IMG/VR virus record: IMGVR_UViG_3300023118_000024
Coordinates: 1-29,793 of that record
Direction: 5' to 3' (one strand)
Origin: a virus
DNA: 29,793 nucleotides
This document shows, piece by piece, positions 14,021-21,674 of this stretch; positions within the stretch are counted from its first letter, which is position 1; each line of letters begins with the position of its first letter. The position numbers and the translations under genes are program-made. Below the pieces are notes generated by a model that made no database searches, had not been told where the DNA came from, and saw only the letters and a list, made by a program, of their open reading frames with translations.

Positions 14021-16631
14021 TCTGCGGCTACAGGTGGTGCTGGATGCCATCGACAAAGCCACCCGCCCGTTGAAGCAAATCAACAACGGCAGCCTTGAGA
14101 CCGCCCGCGCGCTTAAGGCTGCACGTGACCGCCTGAAAGAACTCAACACTCAGCAGAAAGACGTCAGCGCCTGGCGCACCCAGCGTGCAGCTGCCGACCA
14201 GACAGGCATGGCCCTCAATGCCGCACGCGATAAAGTAAAAACCCTCAGCCAGCAGTTTGCCGCGACCGGCGCGCCGACCAGGGCAATGACGCGCGAGTTT
14301 CAGTCAGCGGTACGCGAGGCCACAAAGCTCAAGCAGCAACACCAGCAGCAGAGCGTTCAACTCCAAGGCCTGCGGTCAAAGCTCAATGACGCCGGCATCA
14401 GCACTAAAAATCTGGTGGCCCACGAACGCCAGCTGCGCGAGCAGATCACAGCCACCAACGCCAGCATCAGCACGCAAGGCAAGCGCATGGCGGAGCTGAG
14501 CGCCCAGCACAAGCGCGCGGCCATGGCCCGGGGCAGCTACGACAAGGGCAAGCAGTTCGCGGGCAACGCGGCCGTGGCCGGGGGCTCCAGCTTGGGCGTT
14601 GCGTACGCAGCCAGCCGCCCAGTCATCGGCGTGGTAAAGGAATACGTCGACTTCGAAACCGCCATGATGGGCGTAGCCAAGCAGGTCGACGGCGCGCGGG
14701 ACGACAACGGCAAACTCACCGCCACCTATTACGAATTTGCGGACGCGATCAAAGCGGCCAGCAACGAAATGCCTATTGCCACCACCGAGTTCGCAGCCCT
14801 AGTCGAAGCGCAGGCCCGGGCCGGTATTCAGGGCAAAGAAAACCTTTTGACCATGGCAAAGGTATCGGCCACTGCCGCCGTGGCGTTCGATCTGCCAGCG
14901 GAACAGGTGGGCGAGGACATGGGCCGGATCGCCGGCTTGTACAAGGTACCGATCAAGAACATCTCCGAGTTGGGTGATGCACTCAACTACCTGGACGACA
15001 ACACCCGCTCCAAGGGTGGTGACATCATTGAAACGCTGACCCGCATGAGCGACGTAGCCGACAAGCTCGACTACCGCAAGGCGGCAGCGTTGGGCAGTAC
15101 GTTCCTGTCGCTGGGTTCGGCACCAGAAGTCGCTGCGAGCGCTTCCAGGGCGATGGTCCGTGAGCTTTCCATAGCCACCATGCAGAGCAAGAAGTTCCAG
15201 GAAGGCATGGCCATGGTCGGCCTTGACTCAAAGGCTGTGCAGAGCGGAATGAGCAAGGACGCCATGGGCACAATGATGGGTGTCCTTGAGCGGATCAAAA
15301 AGCTGTCGCCTGAGCAACAGACAGAAGCGTCAACGCGGATATTCGGCAAAGAATTCGGCAAGGACGCCGGCAAGCTGGTCAACAACCTGGACGAACTGAA
15401 ACGTCAGCTCGACCTGGTGAATGAGGCCGCAGCCAATGGATCGATGCAGCGGGAAATGGATATCCGTGCTGATGCGATCGAAGGTCGCTGGCAAGTGCTG
15501 CAGAACAAGTTATTCAACACCAAAAGCGGCGCGGGCGAAGCCATACGGTCGACCATGGTCGACGTCATGGACGCCATCGGCGGTGTGCTAGACAAGGTCA
15601 ATGCCTGGGTCAAAGCCAACCCGACTTTGACGGCGACCTTGCTGAAGATCGTAGCCAGTGTGGCGGTGTTGTCAGCGGTTTTCGGCGGGCTCGCCCTCAC
15701 ACTCGCCGGCATCTTGGGGCCGTTCCTGTTCCTACGCTTCGGCCTGGCCATGTTCGGTGTTCGCCTGCCCGGCATCATCGGTATTTTCAAGGTGTTCGGC
15801 ACGGTTCTGCGAACGCTGGGCGGGATTTTGATTGGTCCCCTGGTGACCGCACTTCGTACGGTTGGCATAGCGTTGTGGGGGCTTTCCGCTAACCCGATTG
15901 TCCTGGTCATCGCTGCTGTTGTCGCTGCACTGGCCGGCGGCGCGTACCTGATCTACAAGAACTGGGACGCGGTAAAAACCTACTTCGCCAACGCCTGGAA
16001 CGAAATCAAATCGGGGTTCGACGGTGGCATCGGGGGCATCATTACCACCCTGGTCAACTTCAGCCCGCTCGGCCTGCTCTACCAGGCATTTGCCGGTGTG
16101 CTGAGTTACCTGGGCATCGAGCTGCCTAGCCGCTTCACTGAATTCGGCGGCATGATCGTCAACGGCCTGATCAATGGGCTGACGGCCGGGCTCGGCGCCG
16201 TGAAAAACACCATCAGCTCTATCGGTGATGCCAGCATTGGTTGGTTCAAGGAGAAACTCGGCATCCACAGCCCGTCGCGGGTGTTCGCAGAACTGGGGGG
16301 GTTCACCATGGCAGGCCTGACACAGGGCCTGGAAGGTGGACAGAAAGGCCCATTGGACGCCCTGACCAGCATGAGCAAGCAGATGACAGCGGCGGGCACC
16401 CAGGCACTGAGCACAACCGCCATGCCGGCGTTTTCCGTGGACACTGCGCCACCGATCAACAGCGCGCCCGCAGCAGCAGTCTACGACAGCCACGACACCT
16501 ACGAATTCACCATCACGGCGGGGCCTGGCACAGACATGCAAAGTTTGGAAAAGAGCGTGCGTGCACTGATGGCCCGCATCGAAAACGAAAAGAAAGCGCG
16601 TCAGCGCAGCAAACTTTCTGACCTGGAATAA
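14010..16631 (+). CDS. T: Tail tape measure protein, P2 gpT family
   Basis: An 873-residue protein. ATG 14010 is chosen (GGAG at 13998, eight bases upstream, and the standard MANDLRLQVVLDAIDKATRPL start) over an upstream GTG. Residues ~1-175 are a coiled coil of repeated Arg/Lys/Gln-rich helices. A TP901-type core follows (FETAMMGVAKQVDG, then LTRMSDVADKLDYRKAAALGSTFLSLG). Hydrophobic segments lie around residues 540-640, and a LGIHSPSRVFAELGGFTMAGL block comes near the end. It sets tail length and is ejected ahead of the DNA. Confidence 0.95.
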   Translation: MANDLRLQVVLDAIDKATRPLKQINNGSLETARALKAARDRLKELNTQQKDVSAWRTQRAAADQTGMALNAARDKVKTLSQQFAATGAPTRAMTREFQSAVREATKLKQQHQQQSVQLQGLRSKLNDAGISTKNLVAHERQLREQITATNASISTQGKRMAELSAQHKRAAMARGSYDKGKQFAGNAAVAGGSSLGVAYAASRPVIGVVKEYVDFETAMMGVAKQVDGARDDNGKLTATYYEFADAIKAASNEMPIATTEFAALVEAQARAGIQGKENLLTMAKVSATAAVAFDLPAEQVGEDMGRIAGLYKVPIKNISELGDALNYLDDNTRSKGGDIIETLTRMSDVADKLDYRKAAALGSTFLSLGSAPEVAASASRAMVRELSIATMQSKKFQEGMAMVGLDSKAVQSGMSKDAMGTMMGVLERIKKLSPEQQTEASTRIFGKEFGKDAGKLVNNLDELKRQLDLVNEAAANGSMQREMDIRADAIEGRWQVLQNKLFNTKSGAGEAIRSTMVDVMDAIGGVLDKVNAWVKANPTLTATLLKIVASVAVLSAVFGGLALTLAGILGPFLFLRFGLAMFGVRLPGIIGIFKVFGTVLRTLGGILIGPLVTALRTVGIALWGLSANPIVLVIAAVVAALAGGAYLIYKNWDAVKTYFANAWNEIKSGFDGGIGGIITTLVNFSPLGLLYQAFAGVLSYLGIELPSRFTEFGGMIVNGLINGLTAGLGAVKNTISSIGDASIGWFKEKLGIHSPSRVFAELGGFTMAGLTQGLEGGQKGPLDALTSMSKQMTAAGTQALSTTAMPAFSVDTAPPINSAPAAAVYDSHDTYEFTITAGPGTDMQSLEKSVRALMARIENEKKARQRSKLSDLE

Positions 16632-16636
16632 CCACC

Positions 16637-17077
16637 ATGATGATGGCTCTCGGCATGTTCGTGTTCAGCCTATCCACTGCCGCCTACCAGGAGCTGCAGC
16701 GCCAAACCGATTGGCGCCATGCCAGCAACAACCGGATCGGCGCGGCGCCCGCGCGCCAGTTCCTCGGTCGTGGCGACGATGCCATCACCCTCCCCGGCAT
16801 CATCTTGCCCGAGCTGGCTGGTAGCACCCTGAGCCTCGACGCGATACGTCTGATGGCGAATACCGGCAAGGCATGGCCCATGGTCGAAGGCACCGGGCGG
16901 ATATACGGCCTGTGGGTGATAGAGAGCCTGAGCGAGAACAAGACCATCTTTTTCAGGGACGGCACCCCACGGCGCATTGAATTCACCCTGAGCCTCAAGC
17001 GCATCGACGACGACCGCATCGATCTACTCGGCGCCGGCACCAGCATTGGCGTCAACATCTTACGAGGCCTGCTGTGA
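16637..17077 (+). CDS. U: Tail protein U, P2 gpU family
   Basis: A 146-residue protein typical of gpU: MFVFSLSTAAYQELQRQTDWRHASNNRIGAAPARQFLG, then ITLPGIILPELAGSTLSLDAIRLMANTGKAWPMVEGTGRIYG, then RRIEFTLSLKRIDDD. It is needed to complete the tail. Three Met codons begin the frame (16637, 16640 and 16643) and the true start among them cannot be decided. It overlaps D by four bases, using GTG for D. Confidence 0.94.
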   Translation: MMMALGMFVFSLSTAAYQELQRQTDWRHASNNRIGAAPARQFLGRGDDAITLPGIILPELAGSTLSLDAIRLMANTGKAWPMVEGTGRIYGLWVIESLSENKTIFFRDGTPRRIEFTLSLKRIDDDRIDLLGAGTSIGVNILRGLL

Positions 17078-18345
17078 TCGACTCCATCATTTCCAAGGTC
17101 ACCGGCTACGTGCGCAGTACCGCCGAGCAGTACGTCCGTGACGCAGCCTATCCCGTGCCGGCCTTTCGGCTCACCGTCGACGGCCTGGACATTGCGCAAC
17201 TGATCAGCCCGCGGCTGATGAGCCTGGAGCTGACCGACAATCGCGGCGTCGAGGCCGACCAACTCAGCATCACCCTCAGCGATCATGATGGTCTGCTGTC
17301 GATCCCGCCCAAGGGTGCGGTATTGCGTTTGTGGTTGGGCTGGAGCGATACCGGCCTGGTGGACAAGGGCACCTACACCGTCGACGAAACCGAACACAGC
17401 GGCGCGCCGGATGTACTCAGCATTCGCGCTCGATCGGCAGATCTGCGCAAGGGGCTTAAAACCAAACGAGAGCGTAGCTGGAGCAACACCACTCTCGGCG
17501 ACGTTCTGGGCGACATCGCCATTGGCAACGGCCTCACCGCCACCATCGCCGGAGCCCTGGACGGTTTGCCCATTCTACAGCTCGACCAGGCCAATGAATC
17601 CGACGCGAACCTGATCAGCCGCTTGGGAGAAGAATTCGACGCGGTGGCCAGTGTCAAAGCAGGTTGCCTGCTGTGCATGCCAGCGGGCGGTGGCAAGACC
17701 GCCAGCGGCCTGGAACTGCCACACATCACCCTTACGCGTGCCGACGGCGACCAGCACCGCTATCTGCAAGCAGACCGCGACAGCTACGACGGCGTGCGCG
17801 CCTATTACTACGACGTCAATAGCGCCAAGAAACAGGAGGCCATTGCAGGCGGTGGCGATAACCTCAAGGACCTGCGCCACACCTACAGCGACCAGCAGTC
17901 GGCCCTGCGCGCAGCCCGGGCGGAATTCCGGCGCCTACAACGTGGCAGCGCCACGCTCAGCTACAACTTGGCCATGGGCCGGCCAGATCTGATCCCCGAA
18001 CTGACGTACACGCTCCAGGGCGTGAAGGAGGAAATCGACGAGATCATCTGGTATGGCGGTAACGTGCAGCACAGTCTCACTGCCGATGGCGGTTACACGG
18101 TGAGCCTGGAACTGGAAAGCAAACTCCCGGAGGACAACGTTGAAGACCTGGCAGAAGAAAACAAGGGCGATTACACAGGGATCATCGCGTATTACCGCGA
18201 CCATAAAACCGGGAAGGAAAAGACAATTACAGCAGGTGATCAATCGAAACCAAGGCGCTTACGTTGGCTGTACGCCAGTGAAAAAACGGCCAAGCGGGCA
18301 GTGGATCGGGAGTGGAAAAAAGCTCAGGCCGAGAAAACAGCGTAA
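17074..18345 (+). CDS. D: Late control protein D / baseplate hub, P2 gpD family
   Basis: A 423-residue protein starting with GTG 17074 in a four-base overlap with U. It has the gpD hub features: FRLTVDGLDIAQLISPRLMSLELTDNRGVEADQLSITLSDHDG, WLGWSDTGLVDKGTYTVDETEHSGAPDVLSIRARSADLR, and SNTTLGDVLGDIAIGNGL. gpD sits on top of the gpV spike. It is somewhat longer than P2 gpD (387 aa), the extra length being a basic C-terminal tail (LYASEKTAKRAVDREWKKAQAE). It is the last gene of the late unit. Unlike in P2, no ogr gene follows. Confidence 0.95.
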   Translation: MIDSIISKVTGYVRSTAEQYVRDAAYPVPAFRLTVDGLDIAQLISPRLMSLELTDNRGVEADQLSITLSDHDGLLSIPPKGAVLRLWLGWSDTGLVDKGTYTVDETEHSGAPDVLSIRARSADLRKGLKTKRERSWSNTTLGDVLGDIAIGNGLTATIAGALDGLPILQLDQANESDANLISRLGEEFDAVASVKAGCLLCMPAGGGKTASGLELPHITLTRADGDQHRYLQADRDSYDGVRAYYYDVNSAKKQEAIAGGGDNLKDLRHTYSDQQSALRAARAEFRRLQRGSATLSYNLAMGRPDLIPELTYTLQGVKEEIDEIIWYGGNVQHSLTADGGYTVSLELESKLPEDNVEDLAEENKGDYTGIIAYYRDHKTGKEKTITAGDQSKPRRLRWLYASEKTAKRAVDREWKKAQAEKTA

Positions 18346-18366
18346 ACCCCGGAACATGTCCGGGGT
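18346..18366. terminator. Hairpin at the end of gene D, likely bidirectional terminator
   Basis: ACCCCGGA-ACATG-TCCGGGGT is a perfect 8-bp stem with a 5-base loop, starting at the D stop codon. It lies between the converging ends of D (plus) and the small minus-strand gene. No T-run follows on the plus strand; the minus side has GGGGTTTACGCTGTTTT. It is well placed to end late transcription, though it is not a textbook intrinsic terminator. Confidence 0.6.
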
Positions 18367-18377
18367 CAGCACGATTA

Positions 18378-18542
18378 CTACTCAGGTGCGACCGTAAAAA
18401 CCTCCAACAGTCGCAGCACATCATGTTGCCGCTGGGCACTGATGGCCCGGAACATTGCTAGCAACTTCACTTCCTGATCGCTAAGGCAGTTCGTATCTAC
18501 GACTGACACTTGGCTTTCCGACACACCGCTGTTCTCCATCAT
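18378..18542 (-). CDS. Small protein of unknown function, resembling a repressor C-terminal tail
   Basis: A 54-residue protein. Start at 18542 is chosen because a strong AAAGGAG lies seven bases upstream and two adjacent Met codons follow. The C-terminal half (LSDQEVKLLAMFRAISAQRQ, then HDVLRLLEVF) looks like the helical tail that follows the DNA-binding domain in many short phage repressors, including the corresponding region of the repressor at 19560-19919, but no helix-turn-helix is present. I do not recognise a named family. It converges with D and lies downstream of the zinc-ribbon gene on the same strand. Confidence 0.6.
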   Translation of the reverse strand: MMENSGVSESQVSVVDTNCLSDQEVKLLAMFRAISAQRQHDVLRLLEVFTVAPE

Positions 18543-18573
18543 GCGAATACTCCTTTCACACGCAACGGGCACT

Positions 18574-18592
18574 CGGCGCCTACATGGCGCCG
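18574..18592. repeat. Inverted repeat CGGCGCC-TACAT-GGCGCCG in the leader of the small minus-strand gene
   Basis: A perfect 7-bp stem with a 5-base loop, about 20 bases upstream of the ribosome binding site of the 54-residue gene on the minus strand. It may be an RNA hairpin, or a binding site since it sits in a promoter-sized gap. No T-run of useful length follows on either strand. Confidence 0.5.
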
Positions 18593-18654
18593 TTAAAGTC
18601 TCCCGGGGAACAGCTAATTTCCATCACGTTCTGATGTGTCATCGGACGGCAAGC

Positions 18655-18678
18655 AAAAAAATTATGTGTGTTATTACA
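18655..18678 (-). terminator. Weak terminator candidate after the zinc-ribbon gene
   Basis: Reading the minus strand from the stop of the zinc-ribbon gene, ATGT and ACAT can form a 4-bp stem, followed after a few bases by seven consecutive T (18661-18655). The T-run is good but the stem is short, so strength is doubtful. Confidence 0.3.
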
Positions 18679-19473
18679 TCACTGTGCTGGCTCAAACGGG
18701 AGCAGCGTCATGTACACGCCGTTCTCCCCCCAGCCTTGCAGATTGCCCTTGGCGTCAACAACGTAATGCTCATTAAAACCGGCCTCGGGATCGTCCAGAC
18801 GCAGTCCGCCATCAGGTAGTTTTTTTCCTTCATAGTGCTCGGTATTTTTCCCACCGCTGGCAAAAACAGAGTCGAGCAAATACTTGTCGTTTTGCTTGTA
18901 CAACACCATCACATGACCTAATACGCCGTCCTGCAACCAGCTACCTATCCTGTTCGGGTATGCCTTGAGGTCCAGCGCTTTCAGAGCTTGGTAGTCCTTC
19001 ACGCTCAGGCCGATCAGTGAGGCCCTGTAGTCGGGGTCGAAATTGGCGATGGCCCAGAACGCGCTGTCGGTTTGCCCTTCGACACGGAACCCTATGAAGG
19101 TTTTGTCGGCCTTGAATTTGGAATCGGCACGAATGGCTTTTGCCACTTCCGCCAAATCTGCGTCGTTTAACCGCTTAGGCAACATGACCTCTACTTTGCG
19201 AGGCCCACCTTCTCGGAAATCGTCCTCTGTGATTGAGTAGGACTGCGGCACAGCGGCAATTGGTGCAGCCTGCTGCGTGGCCTTTTCTATGGGCTTGGTA
19301 TCGCTTCCACCCGAGAACAACGAAACCGCGCCAGCAATGACAGCGAGCACTATTACAACCCCTAACACCTGGTGTCCTAAGGTTACGCCGGGGGTTTTAA
19401 CGCCACAGTTGGGACAGACCTTTGCAGTGGCATCCACTGTGTGTTTGCAGGACCTACAAGGCTTCAAAGCCAT
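18679..19473 (-). CDS. Zinc-ribbon membrane protein of unknown function (lysogenic cargo candidate)
   Basis: A 264-residue protein with three parts. First is an N-terminal zinc ribbon (Cys6-x2-Cys9 and Cys20-x2-Cys23: CRSCK...CPNC). Next is one membrane segment (residues ~34-53, LGVVIVLAVIAGAVSLF). The rest is a soluble domain of about 200 residues that would face the periplasm if the zinc ribbon is cytoplasmic, with no motif I can name (FRVEGQTDSAFWAIANFDPDYRASL is a typical stretch). A strong double ribosome binding site (AAAGGAGAAAGG) precedes ATG 19473. It lies beside the repressor on the same strand, where lysogenically expressed phage-exclusion genes often sit. That role is an inference. 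Confidence 0.75.
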   Translation of the reverse strand: MALKPCRSCKHTVDATAKVCPNCGVKTPGVTLGHQVLGVVIVLAVIAGAVSLFSGGSDTKPIEKATQQAAPIAAVPQSYSITEDDFREGGPRKVEVMLPKRLNDADLAEVAKAIRADSKFKADKTFIGFRVEGQTDSAFWAIANFDPDYRASLIGLSVKDYQALKALDLKAYPNRIGSWLQDGVLGHVMVLYKQNDKYLLDSVFASGGKNTEHYEGKKLPDGGLRLDDPEAGFNEHYVVDAKGNLQGWGENGVYMTLLPFEPAQ

Positions 19474-19497
19474 TCCTTTCTCCTTTGAACTTCCATG

Positions 19498-19520
19498 AAA
19501 AAACCGACCCTCTTGGCCGG
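19498..19520 (-). terminator. Intrinsic terminator downstream of the repressor
   Basis: On the minus strand CCGGCC-AAGAG-GGTCGG forms a 6-bp stem (one G-U pair) followed directly by six T (19503-19498). It lies between the repressor and the zinc-ribbon gene, only about 25 bases before the latter's start. The zinc-ribbon gene therefore depends on read-through or on a promoter overlapping this region. Confidence 0.8.
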
Positions 19521-19536
19521 CTTGTTGCGTCCGATT

Positions 19537-19560
19537 AAACGGCCCTGACTGGGACCGTTT
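19537..19560. terminator. Second hairpin at the repressor stop codon
   Basis: AAACGGCCC (19537-19545) pairs with GGG-A-CCGTTT (19551-19560), giving a 9-bp stem with one bulged base, a 5-base loop, and an end at the repressor stop. With the terminator at 19498-19520 it makes a double terminator on the minus strand. No T-run longer than three follows it. Confidence 0.5.
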
Positions 19561-19919
19561 CAGTTGCTGGCTTTCTTTCCGGTTGAATCCGCTGCATTGG
19601 CGAATGCCGAAGCCATGCGCAGGAGTACCTGCCGGTCAGCATTATCGACCTGCTCATAAACTTGAAGGAACGCTAATGCATCGCCGCTGATGCTGTCGGC
19701 TGCTTGACGCGTACGCTCACCAGTCACCACGTAAAGAACGTCGACACCTCTATCTGCGATAGCCGCGAGGTAGTCCGCGTCAGGGCTCCGATCGCCTTTT
19801 TCGTAGTTGTATTGACTGTTTTTCGAAGCCCCAGCAACAGCCGCAAATTCAGTCTGACTGAACCCGAGGCGCTCCCGTTCCTCTTTGAGGCGGTCACCAA
19901 TTCCCACAATTGTCTCCAT
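19560..19919 (-). CDS. XRE-family helix-turn-helix repressor (lysogeny repressor)
   Basis: A 119-residue protein from ATG 19919 (an upstream TTG at 19940 is less likely and would run into the promoter). Residues ~8-70 are an XRE helix-turn-helix (GDRLKEERERLGFSQTEFAA, then VAGASKNSQYNYEKGDRSP and YLAAIADRGVDVLYVVTGER). The short helical C-terminus presumably dimerises the protein. There is no S24 peptidase domain, so RecA-stimulated self-cleavage is not expected. It faces the Cro-like gene across 72 bp and should repress the early promoter there. No strong ribosome binding site is visible. Confidence 0.88.
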   Translation of the reverse strand: METIVGIGDRLKEERERLGFSQTEFAAVAGASKNSQYNYEKGDRSPDADYLAAIADRGVDVLYVVTGERTRQAADSISGDALAFLQVYEQVDNADRQVLLRMASAFANAADSTGKKASN

Positions 19920-19925
19920 CAAGAC

Positions 19926-19954
19926 TTGACGATCCCACAAACATGGGAAATACT
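19926..19954 (+). promoter_or_regulatory. Early (rightward) promoter in the switch region with overlapping operator-like dyad
   Basis: TTGACG at 19926-19931 and AATACT at 19949-19954, 17 bases apart, form a good sigma-70 promoter reading toward the Cro-like and early genes. A dyad CCCA-N6-TGGG (19934-19947) fills the spacer. Its left arm, CCCACAA, is repeated at 19903-19909 in the repressor coding start. Binding of the repressor there would block the promoter. The promoter call is from sequence match only. Confidence 0.6.
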
Positions 19955-19965
19955 TCGCCTGTCAT

Positions 19966-19985
19966 CACACGAAACCACACGAAAC
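19966..19985 (+). repeat. Two perfect tandem 10-bp repeats CACACGAAAC in the switch region
   Basis: CACACGAAAC occurs twice back to back (19966-19975 and 19976-19985), between the early promoter and the Cro-like start, about one helical turn apart. This fits a direct-repeat operator bound by a regulator on one DNA face, or an untranslated leader element. Confidence 0.75.
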
Positions 19986-19991
19986 GAGACT

Positions 19992-20204
19992 ATGCCGAAC
20001 GCATCCCCCATCGAGCAAGCATGCCAAGAGGCCCGTGATCGTCTCGCACGTCTCGGGATCTCGGCCAAAGACTGGGCTGAAAAAAATGAATTCAACCCTT
20101 CGACGGTCTACGCAGTTTTGAACGGACAGAAGAAGTGCTTGCGCGGTGAAGCTCACCGCGCGGCCGTCCTGCTCGGAATCAAAGACGGCGTGATTACAAA
20201 CTAG
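19992..20204 (+). CDS. Cro-like DNA-binding protein, BcepMu gp16 family
   Basis: A 70-residue protein from ATG 19992. The pattern matches the BcepMu gp16 phage DNA-binding family: ARLGISAKDWAEKNEFNPSTVYAVLNGQKKCLRGEAHRAAVLLGIKDG. It combines a winged or plain helix-turn-helix with a Lys/Arg-rich turn before a Gly-Glu-Ala-His helix. Its place, opposite the repressor and first in the early operon, suggests it acts as Cro and shuts off repressor synthesis. The ribosome binding site (ACGAGAC) is weak. Confidence 0.85.
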   Translation: MPNASPIEQACQEARDRLARLGISAKDWAEKNEFNPSTVYAVLNGQKKCLRGEAHRAAVLLGIKDGVITN

Positions 20205-20233
20205 GGCCTCTGGCTCCAAGGGGATACCAGAAG

Positions 20234-20704
20234 ATGAAACGCCCAGTTCTAGACAGCAGGAAAAACGTCGTTATGGCCGTGATCGGCGCCTACCCCGGCG
20301 GTCGTTCCTACGCCTCGGCAGACCTCGGTATGCCGCTCAAGAAGTTCGACAACCAAGCCTACGAAAATGCAGGCAGTCGCCCGCTGACCGACGAGCACAT
20401 CCACCGCCTGGAGAAAGTCGCCGGTACCACCTTCCTACCGGACTACATCGCCTCAATGTACGGCGGCATGTTCGTACCGCTGAGCCTCCCGGAAACCCTG
20501 GACAACGTTGAGCTGTACACCCGCTCTCTAAAAGCCTCGGCCAAGCGCGGCAAAGTTGATCAGATCATGTCTGCGGCCCTGGATGACGGAGTCATCGAAA
20601 AGCGGGAAGCCGACGCGATCATCGCCGCCCTTGTCACCTACATGTCGGCCCGTTACGCCGAGGTGTTCGCGACTATCCAGCTTTACAGCCAGGGAGCGGT
20701 CTAG
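20234..20704 (+). CDS. Phage regulatory CII/YmfL-like protein
   Basis: A 156-residue protein. Residues ~1-80 (SRKNVVMAVIGAYPGGRSYA, SADLGMPLKKFDNQAYENAG, SRPLTDEHIHRLEKVAGTTF) form a helical DNA-binding-like region of the type annotated as YmfL or phage regulatory CII. The rest is helical (VDQIMSAALDDGVIEKREADAIIAAL). In related prophages this gene follows the cro-like gene, as here, and is taken to regulate the lysogeny decision. Its biochemical role is not established. It overlaps Ogr by one base. Confidence 0.78.
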   Translation: MKRPVLDSRKNVVMAVIGAYPGGRSYASADLGMPLKKFDNQAYENAGSRPLTDEHIHRLEKVAGTTFLPDYIASMYGGMFVPLSLPETLDNVELYTRSLKASAKRGKVDQIMSAALDDGVIEKREADAIIAALVTYMSARYAEVFATIQLYSQGAV

Positions 20705-20991
20705 TGAGTACCTACAAACTGGTGTGCCCTCACTGCCACAGCCGGATGCGCATCCGCACCAGCGAAGGCCAGCACATTTTTCTGCGCATCACCTACATGC
20801 AATGCACCAACGAGGCCTGCGGCTGGGCGGTGCGTGCTGAATTTCAAATGACCCACGAGCTTAGCCCCAGCGGCATGCCTAACCCGGCTGTGCGCCTCCC
20901 GGTTGCAGATGTGGTCATTCGTCGCCAGGCAATGAAAACCGCTAATGATCAACCCGATCTGCTGGACCAAATGGAAATGGAGGGTGCGTGA
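20704..20991 (+). CDS. Ogr/Delta-type zinc-finger late transcription activator
   Basis: A 95-residue protein using GTG 20704, with AGGGAG seven bases upstream. It has the exact Ogr/Delta zinc spacing C-x2-C-x22-C-x4-C (CPHC at residues 9-12, CTNEAC at 35-40), with the typical ARTS-like region replaced by RIRTSEGQ. Proteins of this family contact RNA polymerase alpha and activate P2 late promoters. The dyads at 6702 and 11663 are its probable targets. In P2, ogr lies after D; here it lies in the early operon. Confidence 0.92.
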   Translation: MSTYKLVCPHCHSRMRIRTSEGQHIFLRITYMQCTNEACGWAVRAEFQMTHELSPSGMPNPAVRLPVADVVIRRQAMKTANDQPDLLDQMEMEGA

Positions 20992-21362
20992 TGAATACTG
21001 CTACCGATACCGATTACCAGGAATACCAGGCAACCATGCAAACCGCTGGCCTGTCCTTCTTGCAACGTCACCAGACCGAGTACCTCGGCAACGACCAATT
21101 ACTTTTCTGCCGCGCGGTGCAGCACTTGGTGGGCAGCCTGGAAGTGCCTTTGCACATGGCTGAAAAACTGATCAGCCGCGCCTACGGTGAACTCAAGTCC
21201 AACAACGACCGCCACCAGCTGGACGTCGATGCAAGCTCCGGTGCCGTGGCTGTCATCACGGACCCGGCCAGCGGAATGACCTGGGCCGTACCGGTCAGCC
21301 TGATCTACCAACGCATCATCAACGCACCGGAAAACCGCCGACTGCGCCTCGTATCACCGTAA
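20988..21362 (+). CDS. Conserved-looking phage protein of unknown function
   Basis: A 124-residue soluble protein that overlaps Ogr by four bases (ATGA), so it is translationally coupled. It is helical in its first 75 residues (FLQRHQTEYLGNDQLLFCRAV, HLVGSLEVPLHMAEKLISRA) with a short beta segment after that (AVAVITDPASGMTWAVPVSL). No catalytic motif is seen. The operon position between the activator and the replication gene suggests an early role only. Confidence 0.7.
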   Translation: MMNTATDTDYQEYQATMQTAGLSFLQRHQTEYLGNDQLLFCRAVQHLVGSLEVPLHMAEKLISRAYGELKSNNDRHQLDVDASSGAVAVITDPASGMTWAVPVSLIYQRIINAPENRRLRLVSP

Positions 21363-21434
21363 TCCCCGACTAACCCCGCCCGCCCCCGTTTCCAATGGGT
21401 TTGGGTGAGCTTTGCCCGCAATCCGAGGTGGACC

Positions 21435-21668
21435 ATGGAAATCGACATCGCCATCACCGCAAAACTGCCCCGCGACCACGCTGAGGCACTACTCGTTGAG
21501 CTACGTGCGCAGTACGCAGTGCTGCTCAACGAGCATTGGTATGACGATCGCTTTCGCATGATCCCCGAGGGTTTGCGGCACGGCTCGTTGCTCGTGGCCT
21601 TCCCCGCGATGGCCGCACGAAAAAGCCTGATTGGCGCCCTTAAATATAGCCTCGGCGAAGTGAAGTAA
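21435..21668 (+). CDS. Small early protein of unknown function
   Basis: A 77-residue protein. ATG 21435 is chosen because GAGG lies six bases upstream; the frame is open ten codons further. The sequence mixes amphipathic helices (HAEALLVELRAQYAVLLNEHW) with a YDDRFRMIPEGLRHGSLLVAFP stretch. I recognise no family. It ends six bases before the primase-helicase start, so the two are probably co-transcribed. Confidence 0.65.
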   Translation: MEIDIAITAKLPRDHAEALLVELRAQYAVLLNEHWYDDRFRMIPEGLRHGSLLVAFPAMAARKSLIGALKYSLGEVK

Positions 21669-21674
21669 GCCCCA

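Noticed and set aside
1-18345. R-type pyocin (headless tail) instead of a phage
   Set aside because: Capsid, scaffold, terminase small subunit and head completion genes are present and look intact, so this is a full prophage.
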